DNA of 64,000 nucleotides from Phymatolithon calcareum (lineage: Eukaryota > Rhodophyta > Florideophyceae > Hapalidiales), in contig OZ345376.1 of the NCBI GenBank assembly GCA_977006965.1, positions 2,294,001 to 2,358,000 on the forward strand. The letters run 5' to 3'. The notes below the pieces were generated by a model. The model made no database searches. It saw only the letters and a program-made list of their open reading frames with translations, and was not told where the DNA came from. Positions 8,471 through 20,800 of the stretch are shown piece by piece (positions within the stretch are counted from its first letter, which is position 1; every line of letters begins with the position of its first letter). The position numbers were made by a program, and so were the translations under genes.

Positions 8471-11400
8471 CGAGCTCTTGTGTCGTTGTCGTGATGCGCA
8501 TGCTGGATTTTAGGGAAGAAATGCGTGGGGTTTGGAGTGAATTGATTAAACCTATTAAACAGACGGGTGCGGCCCATCGATGGTTGTCATGGCTGTGGGC
8601 CCATTGATCGATCTCGCCCACTTTAGCGGGACCTCTGTAAAGTTCAAAGCATTGCCATGAAGTCATTCGAAAGCTTCGGTCCAATACCAGCTTCTTCCGA
8701 CCGCTGCACGGAACGTATTGCGGTGCGAAATCGTCGGCGATAGATGCATTTCGAAAAAGCTCCAGGGAGCCAGCTACATTGCACGGTGCACTATCAATCC
8801 CTGTACGCGCCTTTGATGCACAAAAGGGATTCTGGAAATGGCAGTTGATACTGTCTAGAGAAAATGTCCGAAGTCATCTACTTGAATGAAAACGTAAGCG
8901 AAGGATTGTAGCGCAACGAAAAGCCTCTCAGGTGCAATGATAATTGACAAAGGGAGCTTCAATTAAACCGAAATCCAATCCTTTGATGCACACATCAAGC
9001 AAGTCGAAGCTACACGGAACGAAGCGGCGAGAGCGGTTAGCGACTATCTTGAAGCCACGAGAGCTTCAAAGTTTCGGTCACTGATTATGGTGCGTAGCCT
9101 ACGAGATTCTGGAGCAAAGGACACTACTATTGTTTTGAAGAAAGCACTGTGATTGGAAACAGACAATCCTCGTGCAACGCTTTCGCGCGTGATGAAATCC
9201 AAATGCAACGTAATGTCGTGGCGAGAATCGAGCACGTATCATCTGGAATCCAAGCCAAGGGAAGAGCGAAACTTCAAAGAACTACAGTGGGCAAGTCGCG
9301 ATATTGCCGCGATGCTGCAACAAGAACAGTTCGCGGCCCCCTTCAAACATATGCAGGAAGGGAAATCTCCAGGCCAACTCCGACGAATACTGTTCGCAAA
9401 AGAAGGCACGAGGCTCGAAGCAAGAAGAAGAGGAAAATACCGCACGACAAACCGGATGAGATCCCGGCCATCCTCAGGTTTACCAAGGTGAGACATCGAC
9501 AGCTGGCCATAAAATACTCAAGCGGAAGGTTCCCTCAAGTGAGCATGACGCTAATATCGAATACATTCGGAACGGCAGCAGAGCGCCACATGGAGACCAT
9601 ACGTATGAACTTAACAAAGTATGAACTGGACTCCGGAGAAATGATAAGAACGGAAAAGGCATTAGACTCCATACTACTCTACAGCGTCACCATAATTGAC
9701 AATATGGAAAACGACGAGTCCCTGTATTAGGGACCAGGCGATATACTAGAATGAACAAGTTACGAAAAGCTGCTCCCGTACAGTCTTAGGTGTGTTAATG
9801 AGGGCTTTCAAATAAACAACTAAACAGTTGCAAAAAAACGTATCATCTGGATCAGAGAGAGCACCGCGTGCCGCCGCGAAATGGATTGCACTCCCCTATC
9901 CCAAAAGACCGCTCAAACAGCCGGTTTGTAATGGACACAACTCTTATCTCCGCGAGGATGAGCTGGTCGAGAGGCTCGTTTTTGCACGGAATGCCATGAA
10001 ACCGGCGGATATCGAAATATGGACGGATAGCAGTTTCGAAAAAACACAGCGAGAATTTGTCTGCGAGCTCATTCAGGATGAACACGTCTGCGTGAAAAGG
10101 GATGAAGGGCTGTACTTTGCGACCTTGAAGATATGCCTCCTAATACCAGCAGCGAAAAAATTTGAGACCTTTAGGGCAGGCTCCTGGGTGTCCTCGTTGT
10201 CTACGACAACAGGGACGAACATGCTTATGCAACCACGCAACTGCATCGAAACAGCGTGTAATCGTGTGAGACGAAAATGGGGACACACCCGGCATGTGTC
10301 CTACCATGATCGTACTATAACAGGTATTCTTGTCCAGCGCGGCGAAAAAGCCGTCGGAAAGGAGCACAGGCCGTCGGGGCTGTTCGACGAGGAAGATTTT
10401 GCGACAATGTATTGTTTTCAGACAAAAGCAAATGCATTGAGCAACATATGGCCATATGGTGCCAAGATATAAGTGAAACACATGGTTCATAGGAAGAGCG
10501 CGTGGCTAAACGGTAGAGATCTGCGCAGGGAGACCTGTAGAGATACTCCAATATTTGAACAATGAGAACTTGCTCTAGTGTAAGTTCTGGAATTAAATTA
10601 GCGCCTTCTGCATTAAAGAAAGAAAGAACATGAACCTACGCTGTTCTAGACGGCTGTCTCTCGACATCTGCAGAGTGTACAACAAAACCGTAGAAATATC
10701 GTACGCACGGAGAAGGCCATAGAAATCTCAAATTTTTTTGAACAGGCGGACTCTGCTCGATGGCACGTTGAGGAGTTTACTAAAGATTGAAGTTTTTTGC
10801 AACAGGAGAAAGAAAAGGGAGAAAGCTCTCCAAACTGTCAAACCGACGATCAAGAAGAAACCTGTGGATCTTACGACCCTCCCAAAGCAGTGAAATATGT
10901 CTCATAGCCATAGGGAGGTAATGCATCATCACCTTGTCGCCAAGTGCAGTCCTCTGGTTGTAACCTCTATCACGGTCATAGTAAGACGAAGTAGACTACG
11001 ACCCAGAGTATGCAACATGTCCCTTCGGTGCGATGAAGGCGAAGTATTCCATCATGTTACACAGTACTGGTCGCGTATCTTGTCGACATCATTTGAACAT
11101 CTGAGGATGCAAGAAATGGTGTAAGATGTGTAACGAGAGAAAAACATTGTTGGTCTTTGTTTTCAAAAAGGAATTTTGCTCGAAGGATTACTTCAGGCGT
11201 TTTTCTACTTCTTGCTTGCGGTTATGAGCAGCTGCTCTCGAGCAGCTCCATATCGTTACGTCTACTGTAGCAGTAGAAGCTATCTGCTGGACTTCAAAGC
11301 TGCTCAACACTCTGGGAGAGCGCAAAATAATTTTAATTTTCTTCATAGTTTCGGTTGTGTTTCAGTGATGAATGTGTGTCTTCATTTCACAGTGCGACCA

Positions 11401-11547
11401 CAAAAAAGGTATGACCTCTGACTATCGAGCAGGCTGTCGCGCAAATGACCAGTTCTTTCTTGCTGCTAACGGATCAAGTAAATTTGTCCTTTCGGCACCA
11501 ACAGGATATGCACAGTCAAACAAACGAGTAGGCTCGCACAACAGTAG
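8471..11547. other. Gene-poor region
   Basis: About 3 kb without a convincing gene. Two open frames on the + strand, 9149-9730 and 9828-10472 (193 and 214 codons), begin at GTG and TTG rather than ATG and lie in different frames. Their translations are charged and resemble no family I know; they may be worn remnants of one gene or element. The rest is full of stops on both strands. No RNA gene seen. Confidence 0.3.
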
Positions 11548-11892
11548 TGGCTGCAGCCAAAGCATTGGAAAAAATAATTGCTATTGTAATTATTTAAATT
11601 ATTGTTCCAATAATTTATTCCTGAGTCGCGCATATTTATTGTATTTATTGAGATCTTCGTGGTTACGACAATTATTTTATTTATTTGAAAGCATTATTTA
11701 CTCGAGAACGCTCGACTAAGTCTACGTTTCTGGGGGAGAATGACAGCATTTTGGCCCGACGATTATATTGTTTATTTGGGCCCGATGGTATTCTTGAACA
11801 GTAAAGTGACATGTTTGTCATCGATAGCACATGACGTGTCGGCTGCGGACTCCTCATTTAGGATTATGAAAACCATGGCAATCAACACAGTA

Positions 11893-12446
11893 CAGTCGAA
11901 CCTGTATAACTGCAACACGGCGGTAAAGCAGGTTGGTATGCAGTAATAGAGGTTTTGCAGTCTTGGAGGCTTTATCATAAGGGGCTACAGAAACATTCTA
12001 CCCAATCGTCCACGAGGCTCAGTTGAACCAATCAGTGACCTTTCTCTGCTGGAGCCCCTTCTTGTGCTCGGAGCGAATCTTACGTTGCGATGCGTGGATG
12101 GCGCGCCGCACAGACCCTCATTTGGGCTGACGAGGTATGCGCAGTGGTGTTTCCTGCAGGGATGAGCATCATCAAATAAAGCTATTCTATGTATCAAATG
12201 GAACTTACTTGCAAGTAACAAGCAGCCCTGCACGATTTATGACGAGAGCCAGTCTGTGTTGCAATCCGTGCTATCAAAATTTTATTCAAAATTAAGGGTG
12301 GCATTCCCTTCAGTTGCACTAATGCAGTTTGCAAGGTAGGTTTAAATTTAGTTACTTTTCGGCATATACCAAATCGGTCTAGGCGATTCGATTGCACGAA
12401 TGCAGGTTTTGCAGCTATACAGGTTGCAGATATACAGGTTCGACTG
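11893..12446. mobile_element. pogo/Tc1-mariner-type MITE, copy 1
   Basis: 554 bp bounded by near-perfect 24-bp terminal inverted repeats starting CAGTCGAACCTGTATAACTG. It is flanked by TA on each side (11891-11892 and 12447-12448), as expected of TA target duplication in the Tc1/mariner/pogo superfamily. There is no coding capacity. It is almost identical to, and exactly as long as, the copy at 15969-16522. It lies within the hAT element. Confidence 0.8.
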
Positions 12447-12479
12447 TACAACGGGAACTGCGTACCAGGCGAGCACCGT

Positions 12480-12755
12480 TTGGTAGCACCCAAGATGCCG
12501 CGACTATCGCTAGCCGAGCGCGCATTGAAGCGTCGCAAAAGCGTTCTTTCCTATGATTCTGAGTACATGGACTTGCGATTCATTGCACCGACGTCGAATA
12601 TGTGCGAGAGGTTTTTCTCTATCGCTGGTTACGCGTTGGATGACAGAAGAAGAAGCGTTATTCCTGCAAATTTCGAGAAGCAGATGTTCCTTCATGCTAA
12701 CTCGGATGTGTGGGGAATCGAAGACGTCAATGCTATCGTGACAGAAAGCAGCTAG
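12480..12755 (+). pseudogene. hAT transposase C-terminal dimerisation domain, remnant
   Basis: The open frame carries the hAT C-terminal signature: RLSLAERALKRRK, then FIAPTSNMCERFFSIAGYAL, DDRRRSVIPANFEKQMFLH, and ANSDVW. The SNxCERxFSxAG...RR...P..E...FL..N..W pattern is diagnostic of hAT dimerisation regions. It has no proper ATG and the RNase-H-like catalytic region is absent, so the fragment cannot transpose. It lies at the right side of the inverted-repeat element, where the transposase 3' end would be expected. Confidence 0.75.
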
Positions 12756-12915
12756 ATGGATCCAATAATTGGGAATAACCAGTTATTTATTCCTCACTGA
12801 ACTTAAATACAATAATCTATTCCTTCTGCGCTCAACAGTCTTGATATTTATTCTCGACACTGCGCGAGAAAAGAATAAAAATAAATAAATAATTCCAATG
12901 CTCTGGCTGCAGCCA

Positions 12916-13566
12916 TTCTCAAGTCCTAAGATTTCAATTGTTCTTTAGTCACATTCAATCGAGAAAATACCGTAAAGCAAACTGTTTCATCAGATTACCC
13001 ACTGATGTCTAACCAGGTGCACTGCCGTTTGTCGTTCGTGTGTACCCCGAGAGTAATATGCATGTCTTACGAGCGATGCCCTAACGCAGACCGATGGTAG
13101 GAATGGTTTGATGTGCATGATCCTAGGAGTGAGCTGGGTTTATGTTGTGCCATAAACCACGTTATTCATTCACCTTCCTCGGAGAAAGAATTCGCTCTTA
13201 CTGCGTCAGTTGTTTAAACCTCCTGATACAATACGCAGCTTCAGGACTATAAACATGCGATTTGGAGCTTGACCACCAGGACAATGACTCCATGTCTTCT
13301 CAGATGACCATGACATCCATCCTAAACTTAATGCCCCAACACCCAGTAACAGTTGCCAATACTTCAGGACAGGACGCGCGAAGATAATGTTGCCACTAAG
13401 GAAAGTCACGAAAGCTTCCGAAAGAGGAAAGTTGAAGAACATATGAACATAAAAGAAAGTTAATTTTAGTACAGGGTTTTAGAAATCAGAACTGATGTAC
13501 ACGTCCTTGGAAGCGTCCGCTAAGTACAGGTTGAGTTTCAATAATTGGATAGACCGTCTGCGCTTG
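12916..13566. other. Intergenic region
   Basis: 651 bp between the hAT right end and the stop of the membrane-protein gene. No gene, repeat or RNA recognised. Confidence 0.3.
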
Positions 13567-14769
13567 TTACTTCTTGGGGTCGGACATCTCGTAACGCATG
13601 TTGGGGTCCATCTCAAGCTGCCCGTTCATCTCCTTCTCATAGCAACCGGAAAAACTCCAGAGGAGCCGTTTGAGTCCGAAGGAAATATTCAGCGACGAAT
13701 AAACGAGCACGATGTCAACCAGCTCTTTGAAGGCCTTAAAAAGCTCTTCACTGAAGTAGGTATGCAGCCGAAACATGGCCATGACCACAAGAATAAGCAG
13801 CGGTAAGATGGAGACGATCTGCACTAAAGATATAACCTCAAAAATATCCCATCCGCATCCAGATTGCTCACTCATGCGAAACGGGGCCCGACTTCGAAGT
13901 ATCAAAAACTGATCCTCGCCAACCATAAGATTGCGCACATGGAGCGGCGTAGAGTGCAACCACGCGTCGTAATTTGTGCGACGCAGCTCGTTAAGTCCTT
14001 TTGTTCCACGCTGCAGCTCAACAAGATGCTCCAGTTGATTCCTGGTGCGCTGCTCGTCGATTTTATCGTGACCATCTCTGTCGCGGGCGCCACTCAACTG
14101 GAAACTCGCAGCGTACACGCGATTCTGGCTCGGATTGCGGAGGTTGCGGAGGTCGTTAAAGACGTTTCCTGTTGAATTTTTCTTAAGCATTGCAACGGCA
14201 AGGATGGTGTTGGCGAAAGCACCCACAACAGCAATAATGGCTGATGCACCAATAAGCGCACCAGCGAGTGTGCGGGTTTTACCGCCCTGATCGACAATGG
14301 TCTCATTGAAGCCCCACTTTTGGCGCCAGCAAACGAGAATAGAGACAAACACACTCGCGATAATCAACGGCAAAGCCTCGTACCATCGATCCTTGCTGCG
14401 GCGGGTTGCGCACAGCGGAATCCAGTATATCCTCGAAGAACACACGGTATACAAGGTGTACATGGTGTCTTGGATATAGGCAATGATGCCCAGCCCAAAG
14501 AGGGCATACGGTGTCCAGTTAAGATGGGTAAGGGCATTCTTGAGTCCATCGCGGGCTTCGGCGAATGTCACAGCTTCTGCGGCTATGATTACCGGGAGCA
14601 TAAGGACCTGAAGGACGAGCAGGATATTCGTCTTGCGCATGCTGAGACGCGCGGGACGCGAGGACTCGAGACCGATTACGCCTTGTAGCACGGCAATGGT
14701 GAGCGCCGTGAGCGAGAGCACGGTCGACACTTTGAGAGCCGCGCCCGGCATTTTCTCGCGAGTGATCAT
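13567..14769 (-). CDS. Multi-pass membrane protein of unknown function
   Basis: 400 residues from a clear ATG, intron-free. Hydrophobic stretches suggest about six membrane spans: around 11-33, 47-68, 88-107, 130-147, 168-192 and 310-333, with a possible amphipathic segment after the last. Between spans five and six is a long hydrophilic loop of about 110 residues rich in Arg, Asp and Asn (AASFQLSGARDRDGHDKIDE, then RNQLEHLVELQRGTKGLNEL). The tail is acidic and Met-rich, ending EMSDPKK. I recognise no family; no transporter, GPCR or channel motif is visible. Codon use and continuity look like a real, expressed gene. The + strand flanks are repeats, so it is an isolated gene. Confidence 0.7.
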   Translation of the reverse strand: MITREKMPGAALKVSTVLSLTALTIAVLQGVIGLESSRPARLSMRKTNILLVLQVLMLPVIIAAEAVTFAEARDGLKNALTHLNWTPYALFGLGIIAYIQDTMYTLYTVCSSRIYWIPLCATRRSKDRWYEALPLIIASVFVSILVCWRQKWGFNETIVDQGGKTRTLAGALIGASAIIAVVGAFANTILAVAMLKKNSTGNVFNDLRNLRNPSQNRVYAASFQLSGARDRDGHDKIDEQRTRNQLEHLVELQRGTKGLNELRRTNYDAWLHSTPLHVRNLMVGEDQFLILRSRAPFRMSEQSGCGWDIFEVISLVQIVSILPLLILVVMAMFRLHTYFSEELFKAFKELVDIVLVYSSLNISFGLKRLLWSFSGCYEKEMNGQLEMDPNMRYEMSDPKK

Positions 14770-15968
14770 CGCGAAGACGGTTCGGTGGGACCAACGTTTT
14801 GCACACGGAAGATTTAGACGGTCAGGGCCGGACTGCGGCTACCACGATCAGACGTCGGGAAGAGGTGGTCGAAAACGCCAGCTCGGAGGATAATCGAGTA
14901 GCTGCTCTGTCAAGGATAGAGACGAAGGTGCTGACCGTGGAAGAGGGGCAAGTGGGAGGGCGGCGAGGAGAAGAGGGAGCCGAAAATACTTTATTGGCAT
15001 TAGGAATTGGGGTGACGGCGAAGGGAGAAAAATGATCCCCTCCACTGGTATTGTACACAGAGCACTTATTTCAAGGATTTGCTTCGATGAGGAAGCTCAC
15101 CACAGAGCACTGCTGTACGCCACCGGCGCGCATGATGATCATGCGCACCGTAGGGTGAGGACGCAGCCAGTAAGGCAATTACAGTGCCGCCTAGTATTCT
15201 CATTTTGGCCAACGAAAATGTTCCTCATGACAATATTCAAGCACTGATTGGCCCGATTTTTCACATTCAATGTTTCAGGAAGAGGAGCCGAGATTGACGA
15301 TAGGGGATGTGCATCAGTGCAATTTTTACATCAATTATTAATCAGCTGATTATTTCTTAGCTCGCTGATTGATAGATCATTTAATCACCTAATATGGACA
15401 GCTCAAAACTTTTTTCGTTTTCTTTTATTTCCAATTTTTGTTGGAGCACTCCAGCTTCCCTGCGCTGTTGTGTATGCCACGCGTCATGTAATTTAGAAGT
15501 AACTTCAAATGATGGAACAACAATCAAATATTCTTATACTAGCCAATGGCACTTGATTAATCAGCGAGGGTGCTTCTTCAAGCTGATTACTGATCAATAA
15601 TCGGCATCTCTGTTGGTGATACTTATCCCACATTGACAACCGTGTCGGTTTAAGTGTACAGTTACGTATGCACTGGCCGCAGTAATCGAACATGGCCGTG
15701 CGCAAGGGGAGTAATTTACGTTGCAGTGTTGCAGCGTTAAAATTTAGTTTAGGAAGTACGTGACGCACCGAAATGCCGCATTGTGCTCGAAGTGTGATTG
15801 ACTTCCGAACTTTTTGTTAGAGTCTTTGTAACAGACGATTTCCAAGCAAACAAAGAACAAAACTCCTGACAGTAACCGTGGCCCTGCGCAACACACGAAA
15901 AAGTGCTCATGAATGAGTGCTTGATTTGAGAAAAGGAAAATACAAGCATTGTTTTTTCGCTGTAGATA
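14770..15968. other. Intergenic region between membrane-protein gene and MITE copy 2
   Basis: About 1.2 kb. The first few hundred bases should hold the promoter of the membrane-protein gene. The part near 15300-15610 is AT-rich with loosely mirrored ATTAATCAGC-like stretches that could be an old foldback element, not defined well enough to call. No gene seen. Confidence 0.3.
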
Positions 15969-16522
15969 CAGTCGAACCTGTATAACTGCAACACGGCGGT
16001 AAAGCAGGTTGGTATGCAGTAATAGAGGTTTTGCAGTCTTGGAGGCTTTATCATAAGGGGCTACAGAAACATTCTACCCAATCGTCCACGAGGCTCAGTT
16101 GAACCAATCAGTGACCTTTCTCTGCTGGAGCCCCTTCTTGTGCTCGGAGCGAATCTTACGTTGCGATGCGTGGATGGCGCGCCGCACAGACCCTCATTTG
16201 GGCTGACGAGGTATGTGCAGTGGTGTTTCCTGCAGGGATGAGCATCATCAAATAAAGCTATTCTATGTATCACATGGAACTTACTTGCAAGTAACAAGCA
16301 GCCCTGCACGATTTATGACGAGAGCCAGTCTGTGTTGCAATCCGTGCTATCAAAATTTTATTCAAAATTAAGGGTGGCATTCCCTTCAGTTGCACTAATG
16401 CAGTTTGCAAGGTAGGTTTAAATTTAGTTACTTTTCGGCATATACCAAATCGGTCTAGGCGATTCGATTGCACTAATGCAGGTTTTGCAGCTATACAGGT
16501 TGCAGCTATACAGGTTCGACTG
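15969..16522. mobile_element. pogo/Tc1-mariner-type MITE, copy 2
   Basis: 554 bp, the same length as copy 1 and nearly identical along its length, with CAGTCGAACCTGTATAACTG at the left end, its complement at the right, and TA flanks (15967-15968, 16523-16524). The difference from copy 1 is a handful of substitutions, implying recent spread or gene conversion. No coding capacity. Confidence 0.82.
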
Positions 16523-17845
16523 TATACAGTACAAAGGGTGCACTCGAGACAATCAGAATGCCTTAGTCCACCGTTCTGTAGATCAACTTTTGTTTCATAA
16601 ATAATGGGAGGAGATCATGATGAACGCTTGCCCATTTGGCAAACCAAGCTGCTGTACAGTAACCTTACAGTGATAGCTGTAGTGCGGATTCAGGATCATG
16701 GAGCCCGATTCATAAGTTAATCCGCGAGTCAGCGTGTTTCTTTTTTCAGGGGCGAGACCCTTGGGAAAATTTTCAGCAGGGACTGCACACAGTCATCTTC
16801 CTCCCGTACATCGAATGCATGCGCAAACTGCTACTACAGATTAGAACTTCAGCAGCACTTTGCGCTTGAAGGCCGTATGTTTCAGAATATGGTTATGGTT
16901 TTATGAAAGTACCTGGGGTCCCGTGGCGTGAGGGTAAGAGACAACTAACGCTGTATTGGATGTCATGCTCGTATTGTACTAACGTTTCGCCCATGATGGC
17001 TGAGAAAAGCCAAAAAAAGCGGACAAAGGAAAAACTCCGTTGAGGAGACTGATCGCTATTGACAACATGAGACATGGATCTCTCAGTATGTTACAGTAGA
17101 TCAAGAAAGTTAAATGTAGATTCTGTAGATGACGCTTTCTTGTTGCATCTCCACCGCGCGTCTAGTTCTTTACTTTATACTCATATCTACCTCCTTTTCA
17201 CTCCTTTACCTAACCGACATTCACTATCGCTAACTTCACTCACCCGGGGAACGTTTTCTGCCAATCTGGCAAAGAGGGGTATCCAAGTCATGCTGGAAAT
17301 CAGCGAGTCGTGAAATAATCCATGGGCACAGAGCAAGTCGCGAGATGGATTCACTACCCTGTCAACACTAAAATGAGTCTGATAGGTCGACATACGTCCC
17401 AATGAGAGAACATCCTGCAGTGCCTTTGGAGCTGACGGTAATTTGCACGATGCAGCTTCCCATGGCTCAGTGCACAACTTGATCCAAGCAGGCAATCGAT
17501 GAAAATGAACCTCGATCGTAACGAACAATACTGCAGACAATCTAACTTATAAATTTGGCAACCTATCACATACAGTAGCGAAATATTGCTGTGCTTTCTG
17601 AGAACATACGCAAACTACTGTCATCACGGAAAAACACTATTCAAAGTCATAACCGGCGACAAAGAATGAAATACCTCACAAGGCAAATGTACACGATCGC
17701 CGCGGGAAGCACTTAGTCGCCCGCAGAGAAGGGGCACAATAAGAAACAGTTGACCACATTTTCACGAGAGATTCACCTTTCACATACATACAATGTGCAC
17801 AGTTGCACGCCATCAAGGTGAGGCCAAGCACACTCGCAAACACTG
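16523..17845. other. Region downstream of copine A
   Basis: 1.3 kb between MITE copy 2 and the copine A stop. The part from about 16980 belongs to the duplicated segment and includes the copine 3' region. No gene is visible. A pyrimidine-rich stretch near 17150-17230 recurs in copy B. Confidence 0.3.
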
Positions 17846-20800
17846 CTACACCGGGCGTGCAGCCATTGCCCCTTTACTTGACGTTTCGCCGTTAAGTAAT
17901 CCTCGCCCACTGTTTCCACTGCCGTACGCAGCAGAGGTCCCGTGACTTTCGGACGCCCCGTTATCCTGCGCTTGTTCCACGCCATTCGGAGTCGTTTGAT
18001 CGCCACTTTGAGTCACTTCCTCCTGCTCCGCATGTTGTGCATGAATAGGGATTGAAGAGGGATCAATCACATGCTCGCTTGGCACCGCATTGCCCCCCAT
18101 GCCCATATGCGCCTGTGGTGGACCGTGATGCCCACGTGGAGAGCTGTGTGGCTGTCCTTGCGCGGGATTGAAATGCTGGTGATGCATGCTGTGTGCCTGC
18201 CCTTCTGTCGGGCTAAACTGTTGATGAGGCATATGATCTGGTGGCCCGAAGAATGCATTGAATTGGTGTTGTGGTGCATGGTATATCTGTCCTTCCGCAG
18301 GGCCGAGGTGCTGAGCTGAATGGTGTGGCAGTCCTAGAGACGAATTAAACTGCTGAGGTGCATGATGTGTTTGCCCTTCTGCAACCCTGCCATGTTGATG
18401 AGCTGTATGGTGTGGTGGTCCCTGAGCCGAATTAAACTGCAGAGGTGCATGATATATTTGACCTTCTGAAGCACCGCCATGCTGATGGGCTGTAACGTGC
18501 GGCGATCCTTGAGCCGAATTAAATTGCTGAGGTACATGATATATTTGCCGTTCTGCAGCGCCGCCATGCTGATGAGCTGTATGGTGTGGCGGTCCATGAG
18601 CGGGATCAAACTTCTGATGCGCATTGTACGTCTGGCCTTCCGTGGAACCGACTTGCTGATATGATCCATTATGCGTAGATCCTTGAATAGGTCCTTGAGC
18701 CGAGTTAAACTTCTGAGGTGTATGATGCACTTGCCCTTCTGCAACGCCGCCATGTTGATGAGCTGTATGGTGTGGCGGTCCATGAGCAGGATCGAACTTC
18801 TGATGCGCATTGTACGTCTGGCCTTCTGCGGAACCGACTTGCTGATATGATCCATTATGTGTAGATCCTTGAATAGAACCGTAATGAGCATTGCTAGCCT
18901 GTCCACCTCTGCCAAAATCGTCATCCTCGCCGACAGCATCTGCAGCAACATTGATGTTATTATTGACGAGGTTGTTTGGGATTGGAGGTTGTGGCGACCC
19001 GGTGTTGGCCATTGCCTGCGCTTGCGTTAACTCAGTGCCCATCGCCGCCGGCTTCGCGGGATTCGGTCCGATGCCGTTCATCATCATGTATTCGACAAAC
19101 TGTCTAGGGATTTCCTCCAGAACCTTTGAAACAAGCATGTCAGGTCTCCTCTGGTATTCCCGGAACGGCACGAACTGTACAATGTCTCGACATCTCTGAT
19201 TGGTCAGTGGGATATCATCACCGTCAAGCGCGTCCATTGCTGTAAAATCCGCGTCACCAACGCCAATAATGACTATGGAAAGTGGAAGAAGAGATGCCTC
19301 GACGATAGCACGCGTCGTCTCATCGAAATCGTTGATAACTCCGTCCGTGACAATGAGCAGAATGGTGTACGCTTGGCTATATTTCTGCATTTCAGCCCTT
19401 GCATGCTTTGCGGCGGTTTGAATGAGAAGACCAAACTCGGTTGGTCCGGACAGACGCACATTAAAGAGAGACTGTCTATACGCATCAAGTACGCCATCAA
19501 TCTCATAGCACGTTGGATCTTCGTTACCGGTAAGCGAGAAACAGTGCTCCGCATGAGTGTAATTCGGCGGTAATTTGGCCCCAAATCCGTACGCTGGAAA
19601 CCGACTATCAGAATCGTAACCAGCAAGAATGTCACCAACGGTTCGGATTGCAAGCTCATATTCGTTCGGCCGAAACATGTCACAGAAATGCAACGAGCTC
19701 GGCTGCATGGAGTCCCCGTTACTGGCGGTGAAGTCGATTCCAATTACAAGCGAAATTTCACAGCCACCCAAGATGTAGTCGAGGAACTGAGGCTCTTGAG
19801 AAACGCTATAATTGCGTAACCGCATTTCCCCTTTCGGTTTACTCGTCTGCCGCCCGATAACAGTGCCTACAGTGACAGGTCGATGCAAATCAAAGCGGTG
19901 ACCAGCCTCCATCCACTGACGGAGCGACATCTGTGCGGCTGCTACGATACGATCACGCGAGCGCACCGTAAAGGCGACTTGGAAGAGAAGTTGGGTATCG
20001 TCGCTGCCAAGAGATAGGAGTTCAAAGCCCTCGCTAATGCCCTGAAAGACATATGCATATTTGTCCCATGATTTGTCGCGGCGACCAGGTTGCTTGGAGC
20101 GATAAACAACCATCCATTGACTGTTTGTACCAGAGGTCTGGCGGCTAATGAGGAGATATGGTCCACCGAAACTGCTGATCATGGTAGGTCGTTGAAAAAT
20201 GTTGACGCCTATGTCCATCTTTGCGATGAACCTGCGTAACCCCTTATTCTCAGCGATGACAGTAACGTTTCCACAGAAAATACCGGGCTTCTGGTCCATT
20301 TTTAGGGGGAGTGTGAGACATTTGCCTTCGGCGCGAACGAGAGCAGGGACGCTGAGCTCTGCGGACCCGAGATAGTCATGATCCATCACGTTATTGGACG
20401 GACCATCATTGTCGTACACGTCAATAGCAATGAGCTGCGAGCGCTCGAAGAAGTAGTTGATGAGGATGGCCTTGGAGAATGACGCGGAAAGGGAGTTTCG
20501 AACAACTTCGGTGGTTCCCACGTGCTCCCATGGAGGTTTTCGTTGAGCGAACTTGAATTTAGCAGTAGGAAGGACGGGTCTCTGAGCCATGGATTTCATG
20601 GTGCGTTCGTATGCACCCTTCAGACCGACGGATGGTTTCTTCTCAAGTTTTCGCTTCGGACGCGGACCGTTCGCTTGAGAGTTGAGATAGACCACGGCAA
20701 AGGGGTCTGACTGACCGACCCAATCCATGTTGCGAAGCTGGTCCACTTTAATGTGGAGCTCAAGCTTTTGTTCGCAATTGTCAGTCTTGCTCATTTCATA

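Larger units (their letters stand above)
11548..12915 (+). mobile_element. Internally deleted hAT-type DNA transposon with a nested MITE
   Basis: The ends are inverted repeats of about 23 bp: left 11548-11570 begins TGGCTGCAGCCAAAGCATTG, and right 12893-12915 reads as its complement with one change in the first 20 bases. AT-rich subterminal sequence follows on both sides. Inside, near the right end, lies the C-terminal dimerisation part of a hAT transposase (12480-12755). A 554-bp MITE (11893-12446) sits inside the element. Without it the element is about 814 bp, too short for a full transposase (usually 600 residues or more), so it is a deletion derivative. I could not see an 8-bp target duplication, so the exact ends may lie a few bases further out. 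Confidence 0.65.

Noticed and set aside
9149-10472. Two open frames of 193 and 214 codons
   Set aside because: They begin at GTG and TTG, lie in different frames, and match no family; kept only as a remark in the gap entry.
15300-15620. AT-rich imperfect inverted repeat
   Set aside because: Ends cannot be defined and the pairing is mostly low-complexity.
18140-18890. Regular repeats that could suggest a CRISPR-like array
   Set aside because: The units are in-frame coding repeats of copine A without unique spacers.
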